64,000 bases of DNA from NCBI GenBank assembly GCA_963070105.1, contig OY718806.1, positions 3,865,865-3,929,864 of the forward strand, written 5' to 3'. Source of the DNA: Litomosoides sigmodontis (Eukaryota; Nematoda; Chromadorea; Rhabditida; Onchocercidae). The notes below the pieces were generated by a model, which saw nothing but the letters and a program-made list of their open reading frames with translations, did not search any database and was not told where the DNA came from. The first letter of the stretch is position 1; the number at the start of each line of letters is the position of its first letter. Position numbers and translations under genes: made by a program. Shown here piece by piece: positions 1-14,936 of this stretch.

Positions 1-2432
1 TTTAACAGTGCTAATATTACACTGAAATTGACTTAAAATGCAAACCTCCGAAAAACTAACACTTTTGAATGGCTGTCCAAAATACCTCACTACTGGGTTG
101 TACAAACTAGATCTTTCTATCTCCTTTAATCCTTTTTCGGGTCTATATTCATTCATTTTATAAATACGCCTACCTATTCCTTTCTTCACTGATAAATATT
201 TTAGCATAAAGGATCAATCGATCTGACCATCGTGTGTTTTATTTAATTTAAAAAAAAGTTATCAGACTCGATCATTCGCGTCATTTTAACTCATTTCAAA
301 AAATCTTCAGAAACTTTTCCACGAAATAACGTATGCCAGGTATTTATCCTTTGGGTTGTTAAATTGGTTGGTTATTATTTTTAAAGTTCAAATGATTTAT
401 TAGATCAATTTTAATAATACAATAAGCTAATTGATAATGTTATAAATGATGTATTCTAAGGTTGAAAAATCTCAGCACTGCTCATGCATATAAGGATTTA
501 TCATCCTAATAACACTAATAAATCATGTTGTTTTCAAGAAAAATTGGCAAAAAAAAATATATTCGTCGAAACTTAAAACATATTATTGAAAAGTAAAATT
601 TTTCTCGAAAAAACGAAGTAAAGATGAAATTTCATGAACAAAAGCAAAACCACCTGGCTAAGAAATGACCAGTGTTTTCGGAATGCTTCCGACATACAAC
701 TGTAACAATATTTCTTGGATGAGCTAAAAATATATAATACAATCAATTTATGGTGATCCGCTGAATCTACTAATCCCTTTAATTTTTTCACCTCTCAAAT
801 CCATAGATCTTTGTGTCACGTAGTTAAACATACTAATCTTCAATCATAGGGCAGATTTTTTTGTAATAAACTGATCAGAATTAAAATACCTGAAGTCAAA
901 ATAACCAAGCGATATAGCAACTGTTATAGACGTCGTTGCTTGTACAATGAACCAAATTATTGACCCTGCAATTGGGATTGCCCAAATTCAAATTTTCTGT
1001 AATGTCGACATCAAGTTTTAGAAATTACCAAAATTCATTTGTTGGGTGTAAAAAGAGATAAATTTGGTAATATGAAATGTACATCTAGCAACGCAAATCT
1101 TTCTACTGTGTGTATGCAAGTAAATTAGAAATACAAAATTGGAACCTAAAAGAGATACAACTCATAACTCAAAACAGTTCTGAATACAAATTACATCAAA
1201 AAAAACGAGTGGAAACACTGTTGCCATCAATTAAAATGTAGTGTAATTTAGTGATTGCTGACTGATAAGTTCGTTCCTATTTCTGAGATTGTTAATTTGA
1301 CAAATTATGGCAGCTTTTCTTTAAAGTGATAGCAGCGATAAATTAGCGTTTAATAGTGCAGTACCTTTGTTAAAGCTTTGATGATCTGATGATTGATTTG
1401 GTTTTTTCTTAAAAAATTTACTAATAAAATTATCAACTTTCTCTTGAATTTCTTGTCATTTAAAATTACAGGTGTAAATTTTAGAAGATTCGAGATAACC
1501 ACACAGATTGTTGTAACGCGTAACAGGAAAATTAAAATTTATTTTATAAATTAAATCCTTAATTGGGATTAAGGGCACTAGGATACGTTTAAGAAAGGAT
1601 TAGTTAATTATTTTTCTAAAACTACTATTGTATTTTCGCTGCTAAAACATTCATCTGATTGTTCATAATGTGTGCTCGCTTAAGTGAAATTCTTGAATAT
1701 CAAAAAGAACCAATTAATCATAGATGTTATAAATTTTCCAACGTGTTCCACAAGTGTGTTAGTGTAAGAGAGTTGCAGAAAATTACACGTGATGATACTT
1801 TGCGTGAATTCAATTGCAGTATTACATTTAAAATTTACATAAATCTGCTATGTCAGTAACATTTCTCGCGCTCATCTCTTCTTTTGTCACTCCCGCATTG
1901 GCTGCGTCCAAACTGTGGGAGTGAACATTGGAATGAAATTGGATTTCGTTTTGAAACTAACTTCGGAAGAGATGAGAGAGTATCTATGAGCGAATGGAAA
2001 TTGCATTACTTCATTAGTTTGGAAATGTATTAAAAATAACAATGGCAATCTCATCCTCTTGCGCCGAAAATAACCAAAAAAAATTGTTTGCAACATGGAA
2101 CCTGACACAACACAATTATTTAAGCGTTTAAATTCCTTCAAGGTTTTCTTTCTTTAGAGCTGAAAAGCAGTGAGAGAGCTAAATCAACGCTTATAATCAA
2201 GTGGAGCACATTATTTCTGAAGCTTCACTTTTTCAAAATCAAAATTTTTGTTAAACTCGGAATGTTCTTTGCAGTTTTCCTGCCGTTCAAAAATGTCGGA
2301 ATATTTGATTCAATATTTCCGTTAAAACCTCGCATAGAAAATGCCCACCGATTTGCATATTACTCGTAATTAACATTAGGAATTCTACTACAGCTGGCAT
2401 CTAAGTATATATAAATTCCAAATATTTGTTTA
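1..2432. other. Left-edge stretch with no recognised gene
   Basis: AT-rich sequence with only short open frames (66 codons on + at 1659-1859, 84 codons on - at 1887-2141). None shows a recognisable domain or a convincing exon chain. It could be intergenic or part of a long intron of a gene off the left edge; nothing visible decides between these. Confidence 0.5.
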
Positions 2433-3506
<1,074 letters not shown>

Positions 3507-6500
3507 GTTACTTTTTATCGTTGTTACCAAATATTTATTATTATTAATATTAATTATTACTCTTACTATACTAGTACCACTACTGCTATATCTTTCGTTA
3601 ATGAATAAATAACGGTCAATTTAAAACGTCTTCATAAAAACATCTCTTGCTGCACAGAAAAATGAAAGCAATATTTCATGAGAAAAGTAAATCATTTTGA
3701 AAAATCTCTAAGTGATTTTCGATGCAAAAGACCTGTTCCCTAGCAACATTTTAATATCACAACCAAAAATCGTGCTTTGAAAAAATTTTTTTCTTTTTAA
3801 CAACCGCCATAATGAAGTCACATATCACAAATTATTCATTGAAAACCTTTTAGTAGACATTTGAATTCCTTCGCGAAACCACTCAACTCTAATTTTTTAT
3901 GAAATTTTCCCAAGTAGCTAATATTTCCATGAAATGGAAAAGGAATGAGATTGCATCCCACCACTTCGTCTGGTCTGCAAACGTTCTCCGTATTTGACAC
4001 TCTAAACTGCTTCGTTCACAGACTTCGTAGTAGTGGTGAGTGCTGAAGAACTGGGTGTGTCGATTTCCCCAGCTGAATTGAGAAATATACTGACAAGGAG
4101 TTTGCTTCTTAAATCTGCATTTTTTCTATTTTTCAAAACATATATATGTATAGATAGACAAATAATCAACAAAGTTCGTGATGAGAGAAAAACCTTTTGA
4201 CAAATAATGAATTGTTGAGTTTTGATTTCGAAAAGCGGAATGACATGGGTATTAACAAGTACAAGGAAGGACGAAATGGTGAGAGGTTTTAATGAAATAG
4301 GATCCGTAATTTTTGGGACATTTTACAGAGCAATAAAGAGGATAAATGCAACAGTCAGCGAGGATATAGGAAGCAGCAGCTATACAGGAAGAAAGAAGAG
4401 CGCATAGATCTTTGCACTCCCACGCATTCAAGATATCATTTACATGCATGCATTTATTTAGAAATTTCGTACTTCATTTTCTCATGCCATTGCTCAACAC
4501 GATCATAAAAGAACGTGAAAATTATGAAGCGAAAGAGCAGTGTTTGCTTGCCAATCATTTTTGGAAAGCGCCAATTTGAAATTCAAAAAAAAACTTATTG
4601 ACAAGTGTTCACCTGAGCGCATTCAACCTTCCTGCTTCAATTATGCGCTGTCGGCATAAAAAGACAACGTCTAGTGATGATAAGTCCCATCGGATCCCAT
4701 GATCGGCTCGTGTTGATTATCCCCTGAGGCAGTTGCTATCACTAAAGAGCACTCATCGAAAGCGTAGTACAAGCGAAACACGAAAGAGAAATGGATTGAG
4801 AAGTGTGGCACATGGAATGATGGAAGCAAGGGTGAGTTGTGGTGGAATGGATGTAAGCAGCTTAGCGCACTGTACTCCACGCGTTACAACGGCCCGAGGG
4901 AAAAAGGAACGGTGACAGTAAACGGATGGATAGATGCGTGGAGGATCGATGAGTGGAGTGTTGCCTAAGAGAAACTTTCGGATAAATTGGACAAATGCAA
5001 CAACAATTAAAGGCAGAGCAAATCACAACACCATAGACACTAGACACGACTGGAAGAGCCTGCTATGCCCTGGTGGGGGGGAATGATCCGTAAGGGTGCG
5101 GTTGAGGATGAATATTTAAGGCTGAAGGAAATCTGAAATTTCAAAACCGAGCACACATGAGTGAGGAGCGAGCACTGAGGAAAGTTTAGTCGCTACTCCA
5201 AGCACATGGAGTCGCCATTGCTGACGTGCAATATCCACCATCCGTGAACATTTGAACATACATTTTGCTTCGGTGATTCCGTACCAAACATATCACTTTA
5301 GAGTTGATATCTTAAAGTTCATCTTTGACACTTTTTTTATCATTTGCCGGAGATGTTTAAGGCAGAAAAATCCCAGTAAACATTTAAGTTTCTCGCCTCT
5401 ACCAGTAGTAAAAGCTGGAGGTCGTATCACCACCAGCAATCAGAATTCAGCAGTATAAAGCTTCTCAGCTTCACTTAACATAAAATGACTTGCAAATCTC
5501 TTTTCCATCTCCGCTTCTACCACAAAAAAGCAAACTCGCGAGCTCCCAACTACCTCAGCTCCATTAGTATCAATTACACGCTAACTTCAATCATCATTTA
5601 TTGATGCAGTAATTTCCAATCAGCCATGGAAATTTAATGATTTCAAACAGAGCAGAAAACTGATCAAATGATAAGAACTCACTGATCTATAAGCAAAATC
5701 CGACCAGAGAAAGAGAAAAAACATCGAAAAGATTGCAGAAATGGCATGTCGAGAATGTGGACAAATGGAGAATTTCCTCCGTTATAGCCATTATTCCTTG
5801 AAACTCGCACTCCATTTTGCTGTCTCCGTGAATGCTACAAATACAATGCGTACGGAGCAGAGATGCTCATCTATAAATGAAATGATTAGACGACTGGTGC
5901 CGGAGAAAAGTGTTTGCGTGTAGGATGATAGTTTGCACAGTGCTCTCCGTCTTTCCTCGTTCGGATTATTGCATGAATGAGATGAGATCGACTGTGCGGT
6001 TTTCTGAGGTGATATTGCACTGGTGTAGGTGCGGCAGTACGTGCTACGTGCAAGGAACTGTTATTGCCAGATAGTGTTGCAGTTGCAAATGTGGAGAATG
6101 CCAGGCTATGCAGAATTTAATGAAACCTTCCATTAAATATCTGCTGGAAGACCCTCTGTTTCTGACCAGGTCTGAGATTTTAGATGATTCTGGGAGAGCG
6201 TAGGATTTTTTTCCTGAAGTTCTGCGTCAGCTTTCTTTGTTTCATTTTAATTCACTTTTTCTACTGACCATGATTTTAGATCATGGGAACAAGTTAACAA
6301 GCACGCAAAAATAGTTGAAAATGGCGATGCGCCTGGTCGCTCCACTTTCGCTCGGGTAAGTTGTCCAGCACTTTGTATGATTAGACTCTGGAACCACAAC
6401 TAAATTAAATTTTAAAAGAAAATGAGATCCGGGCAGATTAATAGCCGCGATTCATGATGGACGTGCATTTTTTTGTCACTTGTGAACTAATTTTTATAAT

Positions 6501-6572
6501 TGGAAATTTGGTAATAAAATTTGTTTTATTTTGTGCTTTTTGGAGAAAGGAAAGGAATGAGGAATAATCGGG
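3507..6572. other. Intergenic stretch upstream of the SERAC1-like gene
   Basis: No exon chain or domain is recognisable on either strand. Short overlapping open frames at 4222-5047 occur on both strands and share no features with known families. The last part (about 6000-6570) should hold the promoter and any extra 5' exon of the + strand gene that follows, but no specific element can be pointed out. Confidence 0.5.
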
Positions 6573-9306
6573 ATGAGTATGGAAATTAAACACATAAAGA
6601 GAACTTTCATTCTCAGAACTCTGTTTGCTGCATTGAAACATCGTCGAGATGGGAAAATCCAGAATTCTGTTCAAGCTGTTGCAATGCTCAATCAAAATAA
6701 GAACGCTAAAGCGGCTATGGAGTATCTCGAAAGAACAAGTTACATTTTTCAATCATCGTAATGGATTGTCTTGGGGAATAAATGATGAATTTACACACAT
6801 TTCAGAAGCGAACGTCGATTTACGCATCCTGAATACACAAGCTAGATTTCGTCTCGCATTACATGGTAGTCCTTTATGTAAACAAACTAGCACGGCATTA
6901 GCCGAAAAATCTTATAAGTCAGTTGGAGTATTGGAAGATGCTATAAAACGGGTTAGAAATCCTTATTGCTTTACATTATCCTGCGAACTATTCCTCATTT
7001 TAAAAGGAGAACATAAATTTCTTGCAAGTTGTATCCTGCAATACTAGAAATTTTGCAGCTTGCAATCGATGATGAATGGATAGAAACCGTGAACTGGTTA
7101 ACTCCACATATGTACGATGAAGATGATCCATCATCTTATAAATATATTTTAAAAAGGGGACGTTCTCAAGATCTGCGCCTGAATCGTCTTCTTTCACAGC
7201 TTGTCATCAAAACTGAGGTATTTCTGAATAATTGCAGTGGTGAATATCTGCACTTGATTTCATATATTTACTTCCAAATACATAATATATTGTAAATTTT
7301 GAAATTTATTCGATTTTGCAAGCCATTTATTTTGATAGAATACGCAGTTGAATGATTCGTGTAACTGTTTTGCGTTGGCGGCAAAAATTCGTTTGAAATT
7401 TATTCCCATATTACATTTTTACTATATTTGATGTTCAAATTTTGTAATTAAGATTGGATTTGGAAGAGAACTTATCAATCAAGACATTCTTGCACTACTG
7501 TTGCAACTTTGCAGTCATTATCGAGAGACAAATCGTAACATTTATTTGAACGCATTGAAAATATTGGCAAATATTGTTGTACAGAATGAATATTGTGCAA
7601 CAGCAGTTGCAAATTCAGGTTATTTTCATCATTGTTTAAGCCGAGTTGCTTTCTGTTCGTGTTTAAAAAATGAATTCAGCTTTCAGGGTGGTTTCCAGTG
7701 CTAGCAGCTATGGCTACATCACAGGTTTTCGAGGAAGTAGTAATGACTGAAAAGGTGAAAAAATGTTCTATTCTGAAAAATTTTCTGGTAGACTTGAAAG
7801 CTTTCAGCTCACTTGACATGACGATGTCGAAACTTAAATATATATTAAGCAAGTAGAAGATTTCCATGTCGAAGAGGTTGGCTTGTCATATGGAGGTTCC
7901 TGAGACGTTTTAAATGTTTATTCCTGCATATTGAAAGCATTTCCTGCAATTTCTTTATTGTTTGAATTCAGTAAGCAGTTTATGTCGTTGGATAGAGTTC
8001 TTAGAATTTTTACTAGAATCTTCCGATTTTAGCGAAGTTTTTATCTTAATGTATTTTTACAGATCTGCAATAATGGTTTGAGTGTCTTCGATAGCACTAG
8101 AAAGCCACTGAAAACTAATGTTTATGAGCTTTTTCGTCCAGATGATAACCAGTCACCGATAATTGACTTGGTGCTAATCCATGGTATGCGTGGTAGTGTT
8201 TTTTGGACCTGGCGAGAAAAAGATAGTCCATCAAAGGCACCACGCACCCGATGCTGGCCAAGGGTAATGTTTATGCAAAATCCAGCAACGTAAATTAGGA
8301 GCCTTTCGAAGTATAGTTTGCAATTGCTTTGTTGCAGACATGGCTACCGCAAGATGTTCCTATTCCAATGCGAATACTCGCCATTGATTATCTATCCTCG
8401 CTTGTCCACTTTGTAGGAGTTGTTGAAACAGTGAGCACAAGAGCTCAAAAATTTGCGGCGGACCTCAAAACTGCTGGTGTTGGTGACCGTCCTGTGCTGT
8501 TCATTTGCCATAGTATGGGTAAGAGTTCTGAATTGTGTTTACTCATCCAATAATTTATCATACTTATCATTTTTATGCGACAATAATTTATCTTGTTATT
8601 TTTATGTAAATTCTAAGAAGTCTACTTCAGGAGGCTTATTAGTGAAACGAATTTTATTAGACGATCCGGAAATACGTCGCCGCACGGTGGGCATATTGTT
8701 CATGGCGACGCCACACCGAGGCAGTCCTTATGCAATGTATGCACCGTTGGGCGTGCGACCATCTGACGATGTAAAACTTTTACATCAGCAAAGTGCAATA
8801 AATAGACAGGTGAGGAGCTGTTTCTGCGAAGCATCAGTTTTTTTGTATTATAAGTCTTAATTTTTACGCTTTTTCATTTACCCCATTTCAGCTTCATCAA
8901 GACTTCCTTGAAATCATTGATACAGTGCCTGTGATAAGTTCAGTGGCAGAGACAAAGGAAGCGCCACTTATCATGCGTCAGAAAGGCTTATTAGTACCAC
9001 CAGAAAGTGCTTATTTGGAACGCGGTGCCTTTTACCACATAAATGACGTAGGTTTTTAGTTTCTTAATGTAATTTGACTTGCAGCAAATTACTCCCTTGA
9101 CCTTTTTAATAATACTTTAACTCTTCAATCCGAAACTTTCAGTCACTTTCCTAAAATTCTTCTTACGAAACACTAAAATCTCTGAGTGAATGTTTCAGAT
9201 ACACCACAACATTTGTAAGCCTTCTAACCGACAGGACCGTATATATGGCATAATTTTATTGTTTATAAATGATGTTATCCATCATATTTTGAAGAATATG
9301 AGCTAA
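6573..9306 (+). CDS. SERAC1: SERAC1-like serine hydrolase (mitochondrial/ER lipid remodelling)
   Basis: Predicted exons are 6573-6738, 6806-6951, 7029-7217, 7453-7618, 7687-7754, 7857-7895 (weak), 8063-8263, 8338-8518, 8631-8809, 8892-9047 and 9199-9306. All join in phase and give 532 residues. The last five exons carry the alpha/beta-hydrolase part: LVLIHGMRG, then CWPRTWLPQD, AAGVGDRP-type text (TAGVGDRPVLF), the nucleophile motif CHSMGGLLVKR (Ser in HSMG), FMATPHRGS, and HHNICKPSNR near the C-terminus with the candidate catalytic His. The middle exons resemble the armadillo-like part before the hydrolase in vertebrate SERAC1. Known role of the family: phosphatidylglycerol remodelling at mitochondria-ER contacts. 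The product is roughly 120 residues shorter at the N-terminus than the human protein and lacks an obvious N-terminal membrane segment, so either an upstream exon is missed or the nematode form is short. The ATG at 6573 was chosen because its exon splices in phase. The gene is convergent with the choline dehydrogenase gene. Confidence 0.85.
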
Positions 9307-10130
9307 ATGATCTCGAATGAAAATCTTGTACCATTACAGTTGCGAGCCATATGTTATACAATCGAGATAGAACTATCGGCCATGTAAATCCTACGGAAAA
9401 GTTACTTAGTTTCTTTGAACGATAATATGCTAACGAATGAAGAGAAATTCCGAACAGCTTAGGTGTGTAGGCTCCTACCAAACATTCATATATTCATTCA
9501 ACATTGTCTTTGGATACATACACTGTAAGTAATTTACTTACATTATCAAAAATCAAGAAGGTTGAGTCTGTGAACAATCGAATAATGAAATGCATTGTAC
9601 CCATATGATCAGTGAGATCAGACGATATGTTAGGTACGAGTAATCGCACATTCGAGTAGGTGTACGACTGAAATCATGAAAAAAAGTACCTATTATAAGG
9701 ACGCAGTAAGCCCATATAAAGAAAGTCAAACAATTAAAAGCACCGAACATTTAAGGCGTTACGATTGGCCACACTATTGCTGAGTTTTTTGCTACAGACA
9801 AAGTGCTACTCTGAGAACTGAGAGAGATTACTGCTCAAAGATACGATTCGTAGGAGGAGCTGAGAACGTATATTTCATTTACAACGTAATAAAGTTCAAC
9901 GTCATGGAAGGGCAACAAAATGGAAATTTTCAAGAACTGCAACTCTTCCTTTAGCTAAAGGAATCGAGTGGGTCGCAAAAATTCAACAAAATCCTAGGTA
10001 TTTAGGAACCCAACTTAATTTCTGCACATAGCCCATTGACAACGACATAAGATTGAACATGAACTACTTATTTAAAACTCAATAGTAACATTAATAAAAG
10101 CAACTGAGCAGGTAACAAGAAAATTTTGAA
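9307..10130. other. Shared 3' region between two convergent genes
   Basis: 824 bases separate the stop codons of the SERAC1-like gene (+) and the choline dehydrogenase gene (-). It must hold both 3' UTRs. Small open frames on - (9275-9481, 9553-9750) have no recognisable content. No clean AATAAA signal could be assigned to either gene. Confidence 0.6.
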
Positions 10131-13100
10131 CTACGGAATGTTTGTTGTCCCACTGATATGTCTCATTGATTCTTCACTGGAAGACCATACTGGCACATTT
10201 TCCACTGCCAACGGCGTATTTCTTTGTATCAAGTCCGCTGCTCTCTCCGCCAACATAATCACCGGAGCATTTAGATTTCCACTTACAATTGATGGCATTA
10301 CTGATGCATCCACTACCTTCAAGTTATTATTCTTGAAATGCTGTTTTCACTGGGTTTTACAGTGTCCTTAAATTTCGTTGGGCACCTGACTAATTATTCG
10401 TGATTAAAACAGTAAGCTTACGTAAAGATTTCCAATTCCATAAACACCCATTGTTTTTGGATTGACGACAGCAAATTTGTCGGACTCAGTTCCCATTTTG
10501 CATGAACAGGATGGGTGATAAGCAGAAGCAGACATCGTTCGAACAAATTCATCAATCTGTTAAAATGTTTAACAATATCCTCAATCAGCACAATCGGCAA
10601 AAATCATACTCCCTTGGATCCAAATATTCCATGCGGTACGAACTCGTAACATAATGAAATGGGGAAGCCTACTGTACCTGTTCATCGGTCTGACAATCTT
10701 TCCCAGGTAATAACTCATCGCCACGATATTTATTAAAGCTTCGCTGACTTAACAATGCCCTGTAACAATTAAGGAAATAACCAAGTTACTCCTGCTTCCG
10801 TCATATCATAATTCAATTTATCAGAAAATTTATCTCAGATATACCTCGCAATTCGTATGGCAAGTCTAAATTCGATATAATCGTCTACATGATCCAAATA
10901 GTTCGGATTTATTAGCGGATGTCGCCTAGGATCATTACTAGCTAGTGTTATTGTACCTTTTGACTTGGATCGTAGCGGACCGACGTGTACCTAAATTAAT
11001 CAGACATTGAATAATGATGCATAAGATTAGAAAGAGTATTTCTCCATGCAAAAGAAGAATTTAATTTCCAGAGATCCGGAAGTGGCTTAAAAACTACCTG
11101 GTATGCGTGGCATTTACCAGAGGTACGCCCATCGTCATGCACTGTAGAAGGAAGGAAATGGAGCTGAATATCTGGATGAGAAACCTGAAATCATAAGTAC
11201 TATGAAACATTTGTTTCAGGATTACTCGGAAATACGCAGCTGAAAAACATTCACACGTAAACAAAACGAACCTTCTGTGTACTTCTTACAAATCCACCAG
11301 ATTCCAAATGACTGCTTGCTCCAAGACCAGCCTTAGACAGATACCACTCCAAGCCAATTTTGATCATATTATGAGGGAAAAGCCAAGAGCTTTTGTTGTA
11401 AAGTGTAATTGGTTGCGTACACTTCTAAGAATCATTAAGCTATTTAGACTTGAATTTCAATCTATTTAAATCCATTTACTTTGCATGCAAACCACAGTCA
11501 CTAAAGCCTAGCAGTGAAAAGGTAGAAGTTATAGCAAAAACCTGTTGTACGTAGACTTCAAGATGATCCTGAAGGTTGTTACCAACTCCTGGCAAGTGTT
11601 CAACCACTGGGATTGAATGAGCCTATAAGAAAGTTATTTAATACAAAGGATTTCAAACTGCCCGAAGATTAGCACCTAGAGATGATATCTTTTTGTGAAT
11701 TGAAAAGTTTACTTTTATATTATCTGCTGGTCCTACTCCACTAAGAAGCAATAATTGCGGAGTATTGACTGCACCACATGAAAGAATCACACCTCCTTCA
11801 CAGTAGATTTTCTCACGATTCCACGAATTGATATTTTCGGTAAGTGGACCATTCTGCAACACAGATACAAACTTTTAATCATTTAAAGTATTCTAAGTTG
11901 ATATTTCTTTAGTATCACTTTTCACTCTATGCTCAATTAGATCTGAGTGTGCAAAAAAATGAAAGAAAATTCCTTCTGAATGGAAAAGCTCGAAATTACC
12001 ATTCATTAACAAAGGAGAACTACAGGTCTCCTCTGTCAATAATAATAAAGAAAAACTTACTTTTCTTATAAATTCAACGCCAACTGCTTTATCGTTATCA
12101 AACAATATACGTGTACATAATATGTTTGATGACGTGTGCAAATTTGGGCGTAAAAGTGCCTGAAGTAGAGAAAACAGAGAATACAACGAAAAAATTTTTT
12201 AAACAGTCATCTTACATGAAAACGTAAATACATGCAATATGCGAATTTTTTTTATATACAGGCCACAAATAAGCTCTTGATGCACTCCAACGTGAGCCTT
12301 TATAAATAGTGAGATCCATTGGAGCTGTTCCTTCCTGTTTGTATCCATTCATGTCATCGACAATACCAACTCCGAACTGTAAAAATTATCGATTATACTT
12401 TGAGTCAGTGTTTTTAAGAAATTTACAATATATCACGGAAAAACTAGCATCATATAACTGAAATGTTATTTACTTGATCTCCACACTCAATAAAAGCTTT
12501 GTGCAATGGGTTTTCACATCTTCCCTGCATGACATGAAGAGGACCATTCCAACCACGATAAGGATCAGATGGTCCCTTTGATAGTTCATGAGACTGAGCC
12601 TTTTTAAAATAAGGAAGTACATCCCTGAAATGGTAAGTTTTTCCAGCGCGAAATTTGAACTGTAACGAATTAACTCAGTTTTTTAACTTGAAAGCAGAAT
12701 ATCAACTTTAAGAAAAGATACTTGTAAGACCAGTTTGTAGCCCCCTCTTGTTCCCAACGGTTATAGTCAAACGGATGTCCGCGGACGTAAACCATAGCGT
12801 TAAGAGTAGACGAGCCTCCCCAAACACGTCCACGAGGCCAATATACTGTTCGGCCATTCATGTTTTTTTGAGGCTGAGTGTAGTAAAACCTATAAATTTA
12901 TGTTTGTAAAAGCTGAAAGGACGTTCTTTTTCAAATAATATTACCAAACGGCCTTTATGGGACTCTTTCTTTGTATGATTATGACGACTGCGCATGTCAA
13001 ACAAGCTCGATACCTTATCCATTTACCTGAAGCTTCCAGAAGGTATTTCAATACACTTGCACCTTGTCACACCTGCATCCAAAGAGATGTATTACTGCTG

Positions 13101-13536
13101 AATGCTACATGTTACTACTAAATGAATTCATTCATAGCTTGAATCCTTGTGCTAGTAGTCAAGTAATCGGATTTACCAGTTATACTTGTCATCACATAGA
13201 TTGTACATAAGTGCTGCTGGCATGTGAAATTTCCAATTCCATTCCGAATCTCGAGGCCCAGCCTCCACCAGCAACACTCGATTATCTGGATTTTCTGTTA
13301 GTCGACTAGCCTGAAAGGAACCCTACTGAATCTCTTGTGCATTCTTCAGCAACTGGTAGAAAATATGGCTGTTAAAACTATACCAGAACACATCCGGCTG
13401 AACCAGCTCCGACGATAATGTATGTTGGCTTTTTGTCACCCAGTTCCGGATTTATGGAGCCAAAATATCGACCCCACCCGTAATTGCGAGTTGCTGTTGT
13501 TCGCAAACTTCTCTTCCAAACGAGCACTGACAACAT
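10131..13536 (-). CDS. CHDH: Choline dehydrogenase, mitochondrial (GMC oxidoreductase)
   Basis: Oxidises choline to betaine aldehyde with FAD, at the mitochondrial inner membrane. Exons from 5' to 3': 13384-13536, 13177-13310, 12722-12889, 12474-12624, 12260-12376, 12061-12159, 11713-11853, 11542-11622, 11272-11424, 11098-11184, 10845-10990, 10678-10759, 10422-10556, 10131-10316. They stay in phase and give 610 residues, close to animal CHDH (about 600). The ATG at 13536 gives a basic, hydroxyl-rich N-terminus ([17 protein letters not shown]), a typical mitochondrial presequence. The FAD Rossmann motif GAGSAG is at residues 43-48, followed by LLVEAG. GMC signature 1 ([18 protein letters not shown]) is in exon 3 and signature 2 ([15 protein letters not shown]) in exon 7. 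HPSCSCKMG (active-site His about residue 518) and VSGNLNAP (active-site Asn) are in the last two exons. The final acceptor is weak: starting at 10316 gives NLYVVDAS, which matches the family length, while upstream AGs would add a few residues. Confidence 0.93.
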
Positions 13537-14901
13537 CCTCCAACCGTCAGTCCTTTCTTGTATTCTCGGAATAACGCGACACGCCGCTCCACCGAGAGGG
13601 ACGAGTAATTTCAAAACGGCGACATCCGTCTATTTCCCGTGTCCAAACGCTACACGACATGGAAGAGAGTACAGGGATGAATTGAATTCGATGATAGCAG
13701 CTGGTCGGGCGGTTAGGAAAAAACGGGCGGACACAGCAGGAAACTAGCCAGCTGTTCATGAGAACGCTGTGTACATGCTGCTTATTCTGACCCTATATAT
13801 GGCTAAAAAAGCACAGATTCGTTGATGGCATTGATTATTGGTCACTACGATGGACAGTTGAATTTAGAGAATAGCCTTTAAATGTATGCTGCGTGGGAAC
13901 GCAAGCTGCTACATCGGCGTATAGCTTCAGCATCCAAATGATTTCATTTACTAACAAACATTTCCTCTGAATGTTGTCATTATTTACGGCTTTCAGGTAA
14001 ATCTGAATGAAAAGTTCTCGGCACCTTCCAGTTGCTAATGTTGTCATGGGATGAGGAGAAGTTAGACAGAGATATGTACACGTCTCTTCCTAGTGTGACG
14101 CCAACTTTCACAAATTCTTTCAGTCGTCTTGAAGGAAGGACTACTGTAACTTTATCACTAGGAGAATGGTTTCGACGATTGCAACGGAATACAGATAATT
14201 CTGCTTCCCTCACTCCATCTAATATGAGTGCAGCAAGTGTAATCACGCTACCAATTTGGCAACCTTCCACTCCATGTTCCAAAATACATGCGTTTTCCCC
14301 TCTTCATTAGGTACTGATATTTTCTTGAATCGGATCATTACAACAAGTAAATATGAAAACTATTCCGAACAAGTACAAATGAAAATAGTAACAGGTCAAA
14401 ATTGACCCAGAGACAGAGATTTAGAACAAGTCTGCATAGTTCAGACATTTCCACAGGAAGAGAGCAGTATGGAAATCTACAATGCAATTCAGGGCAACCT
14501 TTTTCCTGAATCACCAATGGTTTCACTTAAAAGAAAACGCAAGAAGCTAAGAAATGCTGGCATTTTCTCGACGCTACTAACTTTCAGGAAGATTATTCCA
14601 CAATATCAAGAACTCCAAAAAACTCTAACCCAATCTTGTGATAAGATTACATTAACTTCTCCTCGTCATTTACGTCAACTTCTGGTATGAATGCATTTAT
14701 GGGATTCTACAGTAATCCACGACAATAAAGCATAGTAGGTGGCCTGCAGCAACAAGAAACAACGACATCAACCCCTACGACATGAAAGCTTCGTGGGTGG
14801 CCTTGATCGTCACAACTTCACTCACGTTCAGGACAATATCTCACACTGACAGTCCAGTCAACGCAGCACTCTGCTTTCTGATCACTCTCATATTTCTGTG
14901 T

Positions 14902-14905
<4 letters not shown>

Positions 14906-14935
<30 letters not shown>
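14906..14935. repeat. (GT)15 microsatellite
   Basis: A perfect dinucleotide run of 30 bases, flanked by looser GT-rich sequence. No function is implied. Confidence 0.95.
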
Positions 14936-14936
<1 letters not shown>

